Both the position numbers and the translations under genes were made by a program. Under the pieces are notes generated by a model that was given only the letters and a program-made list of their open reading frames with translations, ran no database searches and was not told the DNA's origin. Positions 9,350-18,748 of a DNA stretch of 39,390 nt are shown piece after piece. The DNA is from Bacteroidota bacterium. Lineage in GTDB: Bacteria; Bacteroidota; Bacteroidia; UKL13-3. The stretch covers positions 1-39,390 of the forward strand of contig CANNQU010000029.1 in NCBI GenBank assembly GCA_947507965.1. Direction: 5' to 3'. Each line of letters starts with the position of its first letter. Position 1 is the first letter of the stretch.

Positions 9350-10003
9350 CTATTGCTCCTTATCAAGTTTTAAAGTTAGTGTTCGATAAAGATGAAAATC
9401 CACCAAGCTGATCCAGAGGAAGAAAAAAACAAAAGTCATCTTTTGAATTATCGGCTGAAATGGAATCAGCAAACTGGCTTTATAGATAATAAAGTTGAAG
9501 AGCATCTCCGTAAGACTAAATACACCCAATGCAAAAAGGCCATAGCGCTTGTTTTTGAATAACCCAATAAATGTTTTTGTCAAAGCCATGACGCCCAATG
9601 CTCCAGCAATATTAATCACGATATCGTGAAAACTAGTAAATAAGAAAATGGCAATAATCATGGAAGCTATGCCGCAATAACGAATGAGTATTTTATCGGT
9701 TTTTAGGTCATGAAAAAGCAGGGGCAGATAGAACCAAAAGATCATTAATGTGCAACATAGCATAAGCATGGCAAATAACGCAATTGGCCTGGCGGCATTC
9801 ATCTCTCCATTTTTTGCCAAGGTACCGGTTAGGTCGCACCAATAGTTGCTGAGCCATAAGAATCCTTTGGTTGTGCTATCACTATTACACCCACCAGGAT
9901 AAAAAAACGTAGCAAAAACATAGAGTATTACAAAAAACAACACACCAAAAATGGGTACGAGGATGATAAAATTCTTCGGAGTATTCATTCTTCGGATGTT
10001 CAT
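9350..10003 (-). CDS. Polytopic membrane protein, DUF998-like
   Basis: A product of about 217 residues with five to seven hydrophobic segments: IILVPIFGVLFFVILYVFA, IALFAMLMLCCTLMIFWFY, IASMIIAIFLFTSFHD, YGLFALGVFSLTEMLFNF and MTFVFFFLWISLVDF. The first loop holds YPGGCNSDSTTKGFLW ... NYWCDLTG, with two cysteines. The layout recalls DUF998-type small membrane proteins, but I do not recognise it firmly and assign no function. The ATG at 10003 is preferred over a TTG at 10054; another ATG at 9988 is possible. It is divergent from the GT-C-like gene. Confidence 0.65.
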   Translation of the reverse strand: MNIRRMNTPKNFIILVPIFGVLFFVILYVFATFFYPGGCNSDSTTKGFLWLSNYWCDLTGTLAKNGEMNAARPIALFAMLMLCCTLMIFWFYLPLLFHDLKTDKILIRYCGIASMIIAIFLFTSFHDIVINIAGALGVMALTKTFIGLFKNKRYGLFALGVFSLTEMLFNFIIYKASLLIPFQPIIQKMTFVFFFLWISLVDFHLYRTLTLKLDKEQ

Positions 10004-10224
10004 TGTTTTAACGGTTTGATTTAAATTTGAAGGTTTTGCCCCATTGCTCAACAATAACCTTGAATTATAGCACTATAGTTTGAGTGCTGTTGGGCAAATA
10101 TACGAAGGGATAAATTATACTACATTTGATTTTTTGCAAGGCGGGTAATGATCGAATGATTAAATTTGCTTTTATTAAATAAGGTTTTACTATTTTGTGT
10201 CGGAAAAATAGCCGATAGCCTAAA

Positions 10225-11706
10225 ATGAATGTACTTATAAAAATTTGGCGAAAACCAGAGGCAAAGGTTTTTCTTTTGGCCGTACTGGCGTACTCTACAT
10301 TGGTAATTTTCGCAACCGGTGTAAATGGGGGAGGCGACACCTTTGTGCACTATCAAATGTCGAGATATTGCTGGCAACATCATCATCTTTTGCTCAATCA
10401 GTGGGGTAAGCCGGTCTTTACTGTATTGTTTTCGCCTATTGCCCAACTGGGTTTACAGGCAGTAATCTGGGTTAATTTGAGTTTAATATTTTTTGAAGCA
10501 TACCTCGTTTTTCAAATTGCCAAAGGTTTGAAAATGAAACGTATTTGGTTGGCTCCATTTCTTTTTTTAACGTGTCCTGTCGTATTCGATAATGCTGTTT
10601 CATCATTAACAGAAATGATTTGTGCCTTATTTCTCATCCTTTTTATTTACTGGAGTATTCAAAAACGTTTTGCAATAGGTTCATTAATCGTAAGCTTTAT
10701 GCCCTTTGCTCGAAGTGAAGGCTTCGTTATTTTGGGTGTCGTATTTTTGTTTTTTTGTTTTACACAACGGTGGAAATACACGCCACTTTTGCTTACGGGA
10801 TCGCTTGTATTAAACCTGCTTGGCTATTTGCAAACCGGTAAAGTGTTTTGGATTTTTGATGATAACCCTTATGTAAACACGGCCATAACTTCCTACGGCA
10901 GTGGGAATTTTTTTCATTTTTTTATTTGGGCTCTTCCTGTTTTTGGAGTTGGATTTTTATTTGTGCTTTATTATAGCTGGAAGCAGTTGAGAAAATTATG
11001 GGCTCCGGTTACCATGGATGAACGTGGCACACCTAAAAAAAGCTACAGCTACCTTTTGAAGGAACAGATCATGTTCTGGCTCCTTTTAGGCTCTTTTTGG
11101 GCTTATTTTATGGCTCATACCATGTTGTGGTGGCTGGGCATGTGGGCAAGTCTGGGTTTAACAAGGGTAATGTTTGTAGTGGCTGCCCCAATGGTAATAC
11201 TGGCTCTCCATGAAATAAATAAGTACCTCGACTCAATAGGTGATGAAAGAAAACAACGCTTTACAAAAGGGCTTATTGGAATCTGTGTTTTTTGGGCACT
11301 TGCTACAAATACCCTACTACTAACGGCAATGCGTGTTCCTGATGCTTTTGGCGTTGCCGGTGTAGGTGCCGAGGAAAAAGTTTTTGAAGAAGCCTGTGGT
11401 TGGTTAAATGCCAATGGTTATTCGAAGAAGCAAACCGTGTACACCGGCCATATCTATGTTTTCGTCTGCCTGGATATCGACCCCAATGACCCGAAATATT
11501 ACAGAAGCCTAAAAGATTATCGTGAGGCTAAAGCGGAAGATATTATCATCTGGGATGGGCACTATGGACCAAACGAAGAAAACACGGACTTGTCGAAATT
11601 AGAATCGGATTCTTCCCTTGAGTATCTGCATGAATTTCGGCCCAAAATAGCATTCAAAACATTGAACGATTTACCCTTCTTTATCAAGGTTTTTCGAAAG
11701 AAGTAA
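10225..11706 (+). CDS. Polytopic GT-C-like membrane protein
   Basis: The 493-residue protein has about ten membrane segments and a soluble C-terminal part of about 100 residues. Near the N terminus, between the first two helices, the loop NGGGDTFVHYQMSRYCW carries an aspartate where GT-C glycosyltransferases (PMT/ArnT-like) place their catalytic acidic residue. FMPFARSEGFVIL resembles the conserved arginine-containing loop of that fold. Such enzymes use polyprenol-phosphate sugars on the periplasmic side, which would fit the GT2 at 2899 as donor supplier; that link is inference. Neither substrate nor exact family is clear. It ends facing uvrC with 90 bp between. Confidence 0.65.
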   Translation: MNVLIKIWRKPEAKVFLLAVLAYSTLVIFATGVNGGGDTFVHYQMSRYCWQHHHLLLNQWGKPVFTVLFSPIAQLGLQAVIWVNLSLIFFEAYLVFQIAKGLKMKRIWLAPFLFLTCPVVFDNAVSSLTEMICALFLILFIYWSIQKRFAIGSLIVSFMPFARSEGFVILGVVFLFFCFTQRWKYTPLLLTGSLVLNLLGYLQTGKVFWIFDDNPYVNTAITSYGSGNFFHFFIWALPVFGVGFLFVLYYSWKQLRKLWAPVTMDERGTPKKSYSYLLKEQIMFWLLLGSFWAYFMAHTMLWWLGMWASLGLTRVMFVVAAPMVILALHEINKYLDSIGDERKQRFTKGLIGICVFWALATNTLLLTAMRVPDAFGVAGVGAEEKVFEEACGWLNANGYSKKQTVYTGHIYVFVCLDIDPNDPKYYRSLKDYREAKAEDIIIWDGHYGPNEENTDLSKLESDSSLEYLHEFRPKIAFKTLNDLPFFIKVFRKK

Positions 11707-11796
11707 AAACGTTTAATTACCCGTTATAACGCTATAATAGAGCTGGTAGGCGTCGAATACAGAATTAAAAAGTATCGTCAATTGGAAAATAATTTT

Positions 11797-13626
11797 TCAA
11801 GCTTTTTTTGAATTTATACCGGTATCCTTGAAATAATTTTCAACTAATTTTGCTTTTGCTTTTCCTATAATGTTCTCTAGAAGCGTTACAGATGCTTCCT
11901 TGATTTTTTTAACCGATTTTAATTCACGTAATAGCTGTTCTGCTGTTTCGGGTCCGATGCCTTTGATGGTTTCCAGCTCATTCTTTAAAGTGCCTTTATC
12001 TCTGCGACTGCGGTGGTGGGTTATTCCGAAGCGATGTACTTCATCTCGCATCTGTTGTATGATTCGCAATGTCTCACTTTTTTTATCAATATGCAAGGGC
12101 AATGGGTCGTCGGGATAATAAATTTCTTCGAGTCTTTTGGCTATTCCAACCACGGCGATTTGCCCGTAGAGCCCCAAATCTTTCAAAGCCTGCACCGCGC
12201 TACTTAATTGTCCTTTGCCTCCATCCACAACAATTAGCTGAGGGAATGACTCTTGTTCATCACGTAGCCTCTTGTAGCGGCGTGTTATTACTTCATACAT
12301 GGTAGCAAAATCATCGGAGCCTTCCACTGTTTGCACATTATAATGCCGGTAATCTTTTTTGCTCGCTTTCCCGTCTTTAAAGCATACCATAGCACTCACC
12401 GGATATGCTCCTTGAAAGTTTGAGTTATCGAAGCACTCTATATGTTTGGGTAGCTCTTTCAACCTCAAATCGTCGCGCATCACACCTAATAGGCGCTCCA
12501 CCCGTACTTCCGGATTCAGTTTTTCATATTGATCCAAGCGATCTTTTTTATAGTAGAAGGCATTCTTCAAACTCAAATCAAGGAGTTTCTTTTTTTCTCC
12601 TGCCTTTGGAACAACAAATGAAATGGTATTATCGGAGAGTTCCATTTCGAAAGGAACAATAATTTCGGTTGCATTACTTTGATAGGTCTCTCTAACTTCT
12701 GCTATTGCCATTTCTAAAATCTCTTCCGCACGCTCATCAAGCATCTTTCGGTATTCTAACGTTTTGGTTTGAATGATCATTCCATTAACCACCTTCAAGA
12801 AATTGACGAAAGCAAATTTTTCGTCTTCAGCAATGCTAAAGACATCGACATTGGTGATGAAATTACTAACAATCGTCGATTTACTTTGGTAGTTTTCGAG
12901 TGTCTCGAGTTGGTGTTTCATCAAAGCGGCCGTCTCAAATTGCATTTCGGCACTAGCCTCATTCATCTTCTGTTTTAAATAGAGGATGACTTTATTAATA
13001 TTCCCTTTCAAAATTTCACGTACTTGAGAAATCGAACGAAGGTAATCTTCTTCCGATTGTAACCCAACACAAGGCCCTTTGCAGTTGCCGATATGATACT
13101 CCAGGCATACCTTAAATTTCTTGGCTTTTATATTGGATTCCGACAAATTCAAGGTGCAGTTGCGAGTGGGGATCGTGGAACGAATTAAATCAAGTATGGT
13201 ATGCATCATACTTGAATTGGCATAGGGGCCAAAATATTCTGAACCGTCTTGTACTCGGTTTCGCATCGAATAAAATTTAGGGAATCGTTCGTTCGTAATT
13301 TTTATTGAAGGATACGTTTTATCGTCTTTAAGCAGGATATTAAACTTGGGTTGATGCTTTTTTATTAATGAGTTTTCGAGTAAAAGGGCATCTATCTCAG
13401 TATCAACAATGGTGAATTCGATATCTTCAATTTTGTTTACCAGTACTGATGTTTTGTGGTTTTCGTGAACCTTGTTGAAATAACTAGTGACTCTCTTTTT
13501 AAGGTTTTTTGCTTTGCCGATGTAAATTATTTTTTTCTCCGCATCAAAATACTTATAAACTCCAGGGTTGTCGGGGAGATTTTTTAAAATTTTACTAATC
13601 TGTTCAGATCGTTCGATTAAACTCAA
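11797..13626 (-). CDS. uvrC: Excinuclease ABC subunit C
   Basis: The 609-residue protein has the complete UvrC layout. The N-terminal GIY-YIG nuclease (NPGVYKYFDAEKKIIYIGKAKNLKKRV, about 20-46) makes the 3' incision. A cysteine cluster (CLEYHIGNCKGPCVG), a UVR motif region (about 195-230) and the RNase H-like nuclease domain (ECFDNSNFQGAYPVSAMVCF, VVDGGKGQLSSA) for the 5' incision follow. The C-terminal helix-hairpin-helix (IKGIGPETAEQLLREL) completes it. It acts with UvrA/UvrB in nucleotide excision repair. The only plausible start is TTG at 13626, because a stop lies three codons upstream and the next residues are needed for the family N terminus. A weak -7-like TATCTTCG lies at 13650-13657. 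Confidence 0.97.
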   Translation of the reverse strand: MSLIERSEQISKILKNLPDNPGVYKYFDAEKKIIYIGKAKNLKKRVTSYFNKVHENHKTSVLVNKIEDIEFTIVDTEIDALLLENSLIKKHQPKFNILLKDDKTYPSIKITNERFPKFYSMRNRVQDGSEYFGPYANSSMMHTILDLIRSTIPTRNCTLNLSESNIKAKKFKVCLEYHIGNCKGPCVGLQSEEDYLRSISQVREILKGNINKVILYLKQKMNEASAEMQFETAALMKHQLETLENYQSKSTIVSNFITNVDVFSIAEDEKFAFVNFLKVVNGMIIQTKTLEYRKMLDERAEEILEMAIAEVRETYQSNATEIIVPFEMELSDNTISFVVPKAGEKKKLLDLSLKNAFYYKKDRLDQYEKLNPEVRVERLLGVMRDDLRLKELPKHIECFDNSNFQGAYPVSAMVCFKDGKASKKDYRHYNVQTVEGSDDFATMYEVITRRYKRLRDEQESFPQLIVVDGGKGQLSSAVQALKDLGLYGQIAVVGIAKRLEEIYYPDDPLPLHIDKKSETLRIIQQMRDEVHRFGITHHRSRRDKGTLKNELETIKGIGPETAEQLLRELKSVKKIKEASVTLLENIIGKAKAKLVENYFKDTGINSKKA

Positions 13627-13754
13627 TTTTTAGCACTCAATTTAAGATACGAAGATAAATATAAAAGGAAAGGTGAGATATAAAATATGCAGGCTCTATT
13701 TGTTTGATTAGGCATGAACCGAACCCTATTTTCTTAATTTTACTTGCGATTGCT

Positions 13755-13762
13755 TATTTTCG
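13755..13762 (+). promoter_or_regulatory. Possible -7 element before the wzz-like gene
   Basis: TATTTTCG differs from TAnnTTTG at one position and lies 12 bp before the ATG at 13775, a spacing like that of other elements in this window. No clear -33 element is visible. Confidence 0.3.
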
Positions 13763-13774
13763 CATTTTTATACC

Positions 13775-14773
13775 ATGGAAAATCAATCATATTCATTCAA
13801 CTTCATCAACTTGTTAAAGTTTTTGGTACGTTGGTACAAACACCTGCTGAGCATCACTTTAATCGCAGGAGTTTTAACTTTTATCGTCTGCAAATTGATC
13901 ATTGTGCCGCAATATCAAAGTACCGTAGTATTTTATCCGAGCACGAATAACTCCATCTCAAACGCATTGCTTCCAGGTGTTACAGGCAAAGAGCGCGACG
14001 TATTAGCCTTTGGCGCTGAAGAGGAAGCGGAACAACTTTTACAACTTTTAAAATCAGAGAAATTAAAATGGGATATTATTGGCAGGTTCGACTTAATGAA
14101 GCACTATGAACTAAATCCGCAGCAAAAAAATGTTTATACTAAATTAAGCAAAGCCTTTGATGCCAATGTAAGTTATCGACGTACCGAATATGCTTCCCTC
14201 GAAATAGCGGTAACCGATGAAAGCCCTCAAATGGCCGCCGATATGGCTAACGGGATTGCCAATATGCTCGATACGGTTAAGATGAATATCCAACGTGAAT
14301 GGGCTGTAAAGGCCTTAAAAATTGTTGAAGAACAATATGAGAATAAAAAGAAACAAATTCAAATCATACAGGATTCGATGAAATCGCTAGCTGCTTTAGG
14401 CGTATATAATTTTGATGAGCAGAGCCGGGGTTTAGCTGAAAAAGGGGCTAACGCAGACCCTAAGACCGTAGAGGCCTTGCAAAAATACGGTTCTGTACAG
14501 TCGTCATTTCAAACCCGTTTGACCTTTGAAAGCGAGGCTCTTGGCGACTTACAAACAAAATATGAAAAAATAAAAATCGATGCGGAACAATTTCTACCTT
14601 GTAAATTCGTGGTCAACTCGGCCGGGAAATCGGAAGAAAAAGTTTACCCTCGAACCATCATTACAACCCTCGCCATGATGCTAACCACTTTTTTTATGGG
14701 CTTGTTGGTGTTAATTACGTTTGACTATTTTAAAAAGAATAATATCATAGCGCAGGTAAACTCAAATGAGTAA
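13775..14773 (+). CDS. Wzz-type polysaccharide chain-length determinant
   Basis: The 332-residue protein has membrane segments near both ends (about 25-45 and 295-318) enclosing a large periplasmic, partly coiled domain. This is the usual layout of Wzz/polysaccharide co-polymerases. The N-terminal stretch YQSTVVFYPSTN just after the first helix is typical of the family. There is no fused tyrosine-kinase domain, so it is a class 1 type protein. It likely sets the chain length of O-antigen or exopolysaccharide made by a Wzy polymerase. The downstream ligase/polymerase-like gene starts inside its last codons (8-bp overlap), which supports a shared pathway. No glycosyltransferase cluster surrounds the pair. 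Confidence 0.82.
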   Translation: MENQSYSFNFINLLKFLVRWYKHLLSITLIAGVLTFIVCKLIIVPQYQSTVVFYPSTNNSISNALLPGVTGKERDVLAFGAEEEAEQLLQLLKSEKLKWDIIGRFDLMKHYELNPQQKNVYTKLSKAFDANVSYRRTEYASLEIAVTDESPQMAADMANGIANMLDTVKMNIQREWAVKALKIVEEQYENKKKQIQIIQDSMKSLAALGVYNFDEQSRGLAEKGANADPKTVEALQKYGSVQSSFQTRLTFESEALGDLQTKYEKIKIDAEQFLPCKFVVNSAGKSEEKVYPRTIITTLAMMLTTFFMGLLVLITFDYFKKNNIIAQVNSNE

Positions 14774-16238
14774 TACTTCGTTTCTACCAACAACCATTAA
14801 CTTAAAATGGTTCTATGGCTTAGGTCTTACCTTCATCATTTCAAGCCTTGGATTACTGCTTTATTTTGAATTCGAGGTCGGGATCATTTTCCCTATCGTG
14901 CTTGCTATCATTCTGGTGGGCGTGCTACGAAGCGATGTATTGGTTTTGGTCATCACTTTTTTAGTCCCTCTCTCTATAAACATTAAGGATATAGGTGAAG
15001 GTACTGGCTTTGGAATGAATTTTCCTTCCGAACCGATTACCTTTATTTTAATGATTGGGGTATGGGTGAAATTTTTTATCGATGGACAAATTGATAAACA
15101 AATTTTAAAACATCCACTCACTAAAGTTATTCTTTTCTATTTGTTCTGGATCTTTTTTACTGCTCTTTTCAGCACGCTTTTCGAAGTTAGCATTAAATTT
15201 TTCATTAATAAACTCTGGATCATTACCGTATTTTATTTTTTAGCGGCACAACTTTTTTCAAAAACCAAAAATATTAAGCGATTTCTATGGTGCTATATGG
15301 TGCCCATGATGGGCATCGTCGTCTATACTATTATTAATCACAGCCAGTTTGATTTTCTTCAAAAAGATGCCTACTGGGTATCGAAGCCTTTTTATATCGA
15401 TCATGGGGTATATGCAGCTTCTATGGCATTTTTTGTGCCGATACTCTTTGGCTTTCTGGTATTTAGCAATACGTTTCGTTTTAGTAATTTCATGCGTTTT
15501 GTAATTGTACTTTTCTTAGTGATTCTTTTAACGGGCGTTGTTTTTTCATTTACTCGAGCTACATGGGTAAGTTTGGCGGTGGCGGCCTTGTTTTTTGTAG
15601 CCATACTGTTTCGATTAAAGCTACGTACCATCCTTATTATTGGGGCTTTTAGTGTTTTTATATACTTTAATTATAAGGAAGAGATAAGCATGGCCTTACG
15701 TTCCAACAAGCAAGATAGTGCCAATGACTTTGGCGGACATATTAAAAGTATTTATAATGTAAGCACCGACGACAGTAACCTTGAACGCATCAACCGATGG
15801 CATGCTGCCTTGCGAATGTGGAAGGAGAAACCGTTACTGGGATGGGGTCCTGGAGTGTATAAGTTTGAATATGCGCCGTATCAAATATCTTTTGAGAAAA
15901 CGAAGATAAGTACCAATTTTGGTATTGGAGGTAATAGCCATAGCGAATATGTGGGCCCGCTATGCGAAACCGGTGTCATTGGGCTGGGTTCTTTGTTGCT
16001 TTTGGTTTTCATGTTTTTATTTACCGGGCTGCGTTTTATTTATACCACCAAAAACAAAGAAAATAAGATTATTGCCACTTGCCTATTATTGGGATTGACC
16101 ACATATTATGTTCATGGCTTCCTAAATAGTTATAGTGATAGTGATAAAGTGGGGGTTATGATATGGGGCTTTATGGCGGGCTTGGTCGCTTTAGAGTTGC
16201 AAGAGAAGAAACAAGAATCCGAAATCATTTCATTGTAG
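14766..16238 (+). CDS. O-antigen ligase/polymerase family membrane protein (Wzy_C)
   Basis: This 490-residue protein has about twelve membrane helices and the diagnostic large periplasmic loop of the Wzy/WaaL family. The loop contains RINRWHAALRMWKEKPLLGWGPGVYKF, with the typical arginine and GWGPG, followed by NSHSEYVGPLCETGVIGL, with the conserved H-(S/N)-E/L-type segment before the next helix. These proteins either polymerise repeat units or ligate polysaccharide to lipid A core or other acceptors in the inner membrane; sequence alone does not separate the two. Its ATG overlaps the end of the wzz-like gene (ATGAGTAA), so translation is probably coupled. Confidence 0.85.
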   Translation: MSNTSFLPTTINLKWFYGLGLTFIISSLGLLLYFEFEVGIIFPIVLAIILVGVLRSDVLVLVITFLVPLSINIKDIGEGTGFGMNFPSEPITFILMIGVWVKFFIDGQIDKQILKHPLTKVILFYLFWIFFTALFSTLFEVSIKFFINKLWIITVFYFLAAQLFSKTKNIKRFLWCYMVPMMGIVVYTIINHSQFDFLQKDAYWVSKPFYIDHGVYAASMAFFVPILFGFLVFSNTFRFSNFMRFVIVLFLVILLTGVVFSFTRATWVSLAVAALFFVAILFRLKLRTILIIGAFSVFIYFNYKEEISMALRSNKQDSANDFGGHIKSIYNVSTDDSNLERINRWHAALRMWKEKPLLGWGPGVYKFEYAPYQISFEKTKISTNFGIGGNSHSEYVGPLCETGVIGLGSLLLLVFMFLFTGLRFIYTTKNKENKIIATCLLLGLTTYYVHGFLNSYSDSDKVGVMIWGFMAGLVALELQEKKQESEIISL

Positions 16239-16390
16239 TTTTGTTGCAAGAGATGAAATGAGTTTCCACCGGATACGAAGAAGGTATAAAAAGGACTTCT
16301 TTCGTTTATCAAATGGTAACAGAACGGTTTAGTTTGGACCATCGTATTAATTTAATTCGCAATTAGTTCTAAACTTCTGTAACTTACTTT

Positions 16391-16398
16391 TATCTTTG
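16391..16398 (+). promoter_or_regulatory. -7 element (TATCTTTG) before pdhC
   Basis: TATCTTTG matches TAnnTTTG and ends 26 bp before the ATG at 16425. It suggests that pdhC has its own promoter after the polysaccharide pair. No clear TTTG is seen at the -33 distance. Confidence 0.5.
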
Positions 16399-16424
16399 CG
16401 TTAATCAAAAAATAAATTATATCG

Positions 16425-17660
16425 ATGGCTGTAGTAATAAGAATGCCTAAAATGAGTGATACCATGACCGAGGGTGTTATTGTATCGTGGCAAAAAAAAG
16501 TTGGTGATACGGTAAAAGTTGGTGATGTTTTGGCTGAAGTAGAAACCGATAAAGCCACCATGGAATTAGAGAATTTCGAAAAAGGCACCTTGCTGTATAT
16601 CGGAATCAAGGAAGGGCAATCGGTGCCCATTGATGCCGTGATCGCTATCGTTGGGGCTGCAGGGGAAGACTATAACGTGTTGTTGGAATCTCCCAAAGAA
16701 GCTAAACCGATGGTAGAAATGGCAAGTTCAAGTGTCGCTGCTGTTATGGAAGAGGCTTCTGAGACATTGGAAGCTATTGTTGTTTCAACGAAAGAAAAGG
16801 TGGACGAGTCTCATATTAAGGCATCTCCTTTAGCCAAGTCGATAGCAAAGGAAAGGGGAATTGCACTTTCCAATTTGACGGGTACCGGAGAAAATGGCAG
16901 AATTGTGAAACGTGATTTAGAAAATGGCTTGGCGGCTTCATCATTCAAGTCTACCGCTATGTCGAAAACACTCATGGTGGAAAGCTTTGAAGAAGTTCCC
17001 GTATCGCAGATGCGCAAAACAATAGCCCGTCGATTATTAGAGAGTAAAAATGGAGCACCTCATTTTTATCTCACACTCGATATTAATATGGGCAAGGTTA
17101 TCGAAGGCAGGAAAAGCATCAATGCTACCGGTGATTTTAAAATTTCGGTGAACGACTTTGTCATCAAGGCTTGTGCGGAGGCCTTAACGCGTCATCCAAT
17201 GGTCAATAGCAGTTGGTTAGGCGATAAAATCAGGATCAACCATCATGTAAACATTGGTGTTGCCGTTGCTGTTGAAGACGGTCTTTTGGTGCCTGTTGTT
17301 CGTTTCGCGAATACCAAAAAGTTATCTCAGATAAGCAAAGAAGTAAAGGAGTTTGCTCAAAAAGCGAAAGATAAAAAATTGCAGCCTTCCGATTGGGAAG
17401 GTAATACCTTCAGCATTTCCAATTTAGGGATGTTAGGAATCGAAGAATTCACCGCTATTATTAATCCTCCCGATGCTTGCATATTAGCTGTAGGGGCTAT
17501 GCGCGAAACGGTTATTATAAACAAAGGCGAATTTGTGGCTGCCTATATGATGAAAGTAACGATGAGTTGCGATCATCGTGTGGTGGATGGAGCAACAGGG
17601 GCTTCGTTCTTAAAAACACTAAAAGAATTATTGGAAGATCCTATTCGGATTATTTTGTAA
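16425..17660 (+). CDS. pdhC: Pyruvate dehydrogenase E2, dihydrolipoamide acetyltransferase
   Basis: The 411-residue 2-oxo acid dehydrogenase E2 has one N-terminal lipoyl domain with the lipoylated lysine K43 in ETDKATM. An acidic/alanine-rich linker follows, then an E1/E3-binding domain (about 127-160, SPLAKSIAKERGI ... GRIVKRDL) and the catalytic domain. The active site is at MSCDHRVVDG, with H384 and D388. The start (MPKMSDTMTEG) and the order suggest pyruvate as substrate, since Bacteroidota pyruvate dehydrogenase E2 proteins begin this way, but a branched-chain E2 is a possible alternative. Genes for E1 and E3 are not next to it. Confidence 0.92.
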   Translation: MAVVIRMPKMSDTMTEGVIVSWQKKVGDTVKVGDVLAEVETDKATMELENFEKGTLLYIGIKEGQSVPIDAVIAIVGAAGEDYNVLLESPKEAKPMVEMASSSVAAVMEEASETLEAIVVSTKEKVDESHIKASPLAKSIAKERGIALSNLTGTGENGRIVKRDLENGLAASSFKSTAMSKTLMVESFEEVPVSQMRKTIARRLLESKNGAPHFYLTLDINMGKVIEGRKSINATGDFKISVNDFVIKACAEALTRHPMVNSSWLGDKIRINHHVNIGVAVAVEDGLLVPVVRFANTKKLSQISKEVKEFAQKAKDKKLQPSDWEGNTFSISNLGMLGIEEFTAIINPPDACILAVGAMRETVIINKGEFVAAYMMKVTMSCDHRVVDGATGASFLKTLKELLEDPIRIIL

Positions 17661-17678
17661 AATCAAAGAAATTCACTT

Positions 17679-18698
17679 CTATTGATAATCTAATGTTGCC
17701 ACCATGCGGTAGCCATTGCTATTCCAAATAATGTTGGTGGGAAAATAATTGGTACTTAAATAATTGAAATCAACGGTTACCGAATAGAGTATCTTATCGT
17801 TTAGTCCTAAGTCATCTAGCCATAAGCTGTATTTGAAAAAGTCGGCATTCAAAAAGGCATCACTCACTTTATAACTTCCATTGGCAATATCTATTGGAAA
17901 GTTCCATGCCGCTGGATAGCTCTTATAAAGCACTATTTTACTGAACATAAAACTGGTGTTATTGTATTGAAGCTCCATATACAATGGGGTGCCCTTGTCG
18001 GAAGCAAGTGCTTGTGCACCATTCGTTACACTAAAGCGGGTAAGGGCAATGGTACTCGGTTTGGGGAGTACATTAATGATCTTGGTAGCTACCGATTGCC
18101 TGCTGCCACAATTGCTTTTTAAGGAGATGGTATAATTCCCGGCAGCATTATATATATGAGTTGGCGAAGTACTAGTGGAAGTTGACCCATCACCAAAATC
18201 CCAATAATAACTCCCGGCAAAATTAGATAAATTAGAAAACGAAATTTTACATGGAAGATGATAATTATTGTTTTCAGCAGCATAAGAAAAGTTTGAAACG
18301 GTGGGCTGTGAGGTGTCGAGGCTAATAATAAACTGTTTGCTTGTTTCAACGGTTTCATTTCTTGCTTTTAAAATCACGGTATAGCTTCCGTTATTGGCAT
18401 AGCTGTGATAGGGGTTTTTCTCCGTCGAGCTACCGCCATCGCCAAAACTCCATTCGTATCGTACATTGCAAGAAACATTGGTTACATCGGTATAAAAGCC
18501 CACGCCATAAGGAGGCTTGCAGTTATCTGAATAATAATTTGTGTAGTCAATAATAGGTTTTACGAAAATACAAGAGCCATCATCTGTTTTTGCATTAGTG
18601 TAATTTGTAGCACACGAATTGGTACATCCTGCTTTCTTTTTGCAGGCGATTGAAAAAGTTAAGGTAAGAGCGAAACAAAAAAGAATTAATTTTTGCAT
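17679..18698 (-). CDS. PKD-domain lipoprotein
   Basis: The 339-residue protein has a signal peptide with lipobox SIAC (C19). A cysteine-containing motif, GCTNSC ... TDDGSC (residues 24-43), follows directly; it resembles the short 'C-Nyn-A-DDGSC' motif repeated in many Bacteroidota surface proteins, here in one copy. Two PKD domains follow (YEWSFGDGGSST and YYWDFGDGSTST), then a C-terminal beta-rich region of about 120 residues that I do not recognise. It is probably an outer-membrane-anchored surface protein, perhaps binding carbohydrate or protein. It is transcribed from its own promoter at 18718-18748 and ends facing pdhC with 18 bp between. Confidence 0.82.
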   Translation of the reverse strand: MQKLILFCFALTLTFSIACKKKAGCTNSCATNYTNAKTDDGSCIFVKPIIDYTNYYSDNCKPPYGVGFYTDVTNVSCNVRYEWSFGDGGSSTEKNPYHSYANNGSYTVILKARNETVETSKQFIISLDTSQPTVSNFSYAAENNNYHLPCKISFSNLSNFAGSYYWDFGDGSTSTSTSPTHIYNAAGNYTISLKSNCGSRQSVATKIINVLPKPSTIALTRFSVTNGAQALASDKGTPLYMELQYNNTSFMFSKIVLYKSYPAAWNFPIDIANGSYKVSDAFLNADFFKYSLWLDDLGLNDKILYSVTVDFNYLSTNYFPTNIIWNSNGYRMVATLDYQ

Positions 18699-18717
18699 TG
18701 AGTTGGCTTGTTAGGTA

Positions 18718-18748
18718 CAAATTTATAGCTTTCGAATAACTATCCAAA
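18718..18748 (-). promoter_or_regulatory. Promoter of the PKD lipoprotein gene
   Basis: On the minus strand TTTG (18745-18748) precedes TAAATTTG (18718-18725) by 19 bp, an exact fit to the Bacteroidota promoter pattern. The -33 element overlaps the last codons of radA. The gene's ATG follows 20 bp after the -7 element. Confidence 0.65.

Noticed and set aside
16270-16306. Possible hairpin CGAAGAAG/CTTCTTTCG after the O-antigen ligase-like gene
   Set aside because: Imperfect stem, no T run after it, so not a convincing terminator.
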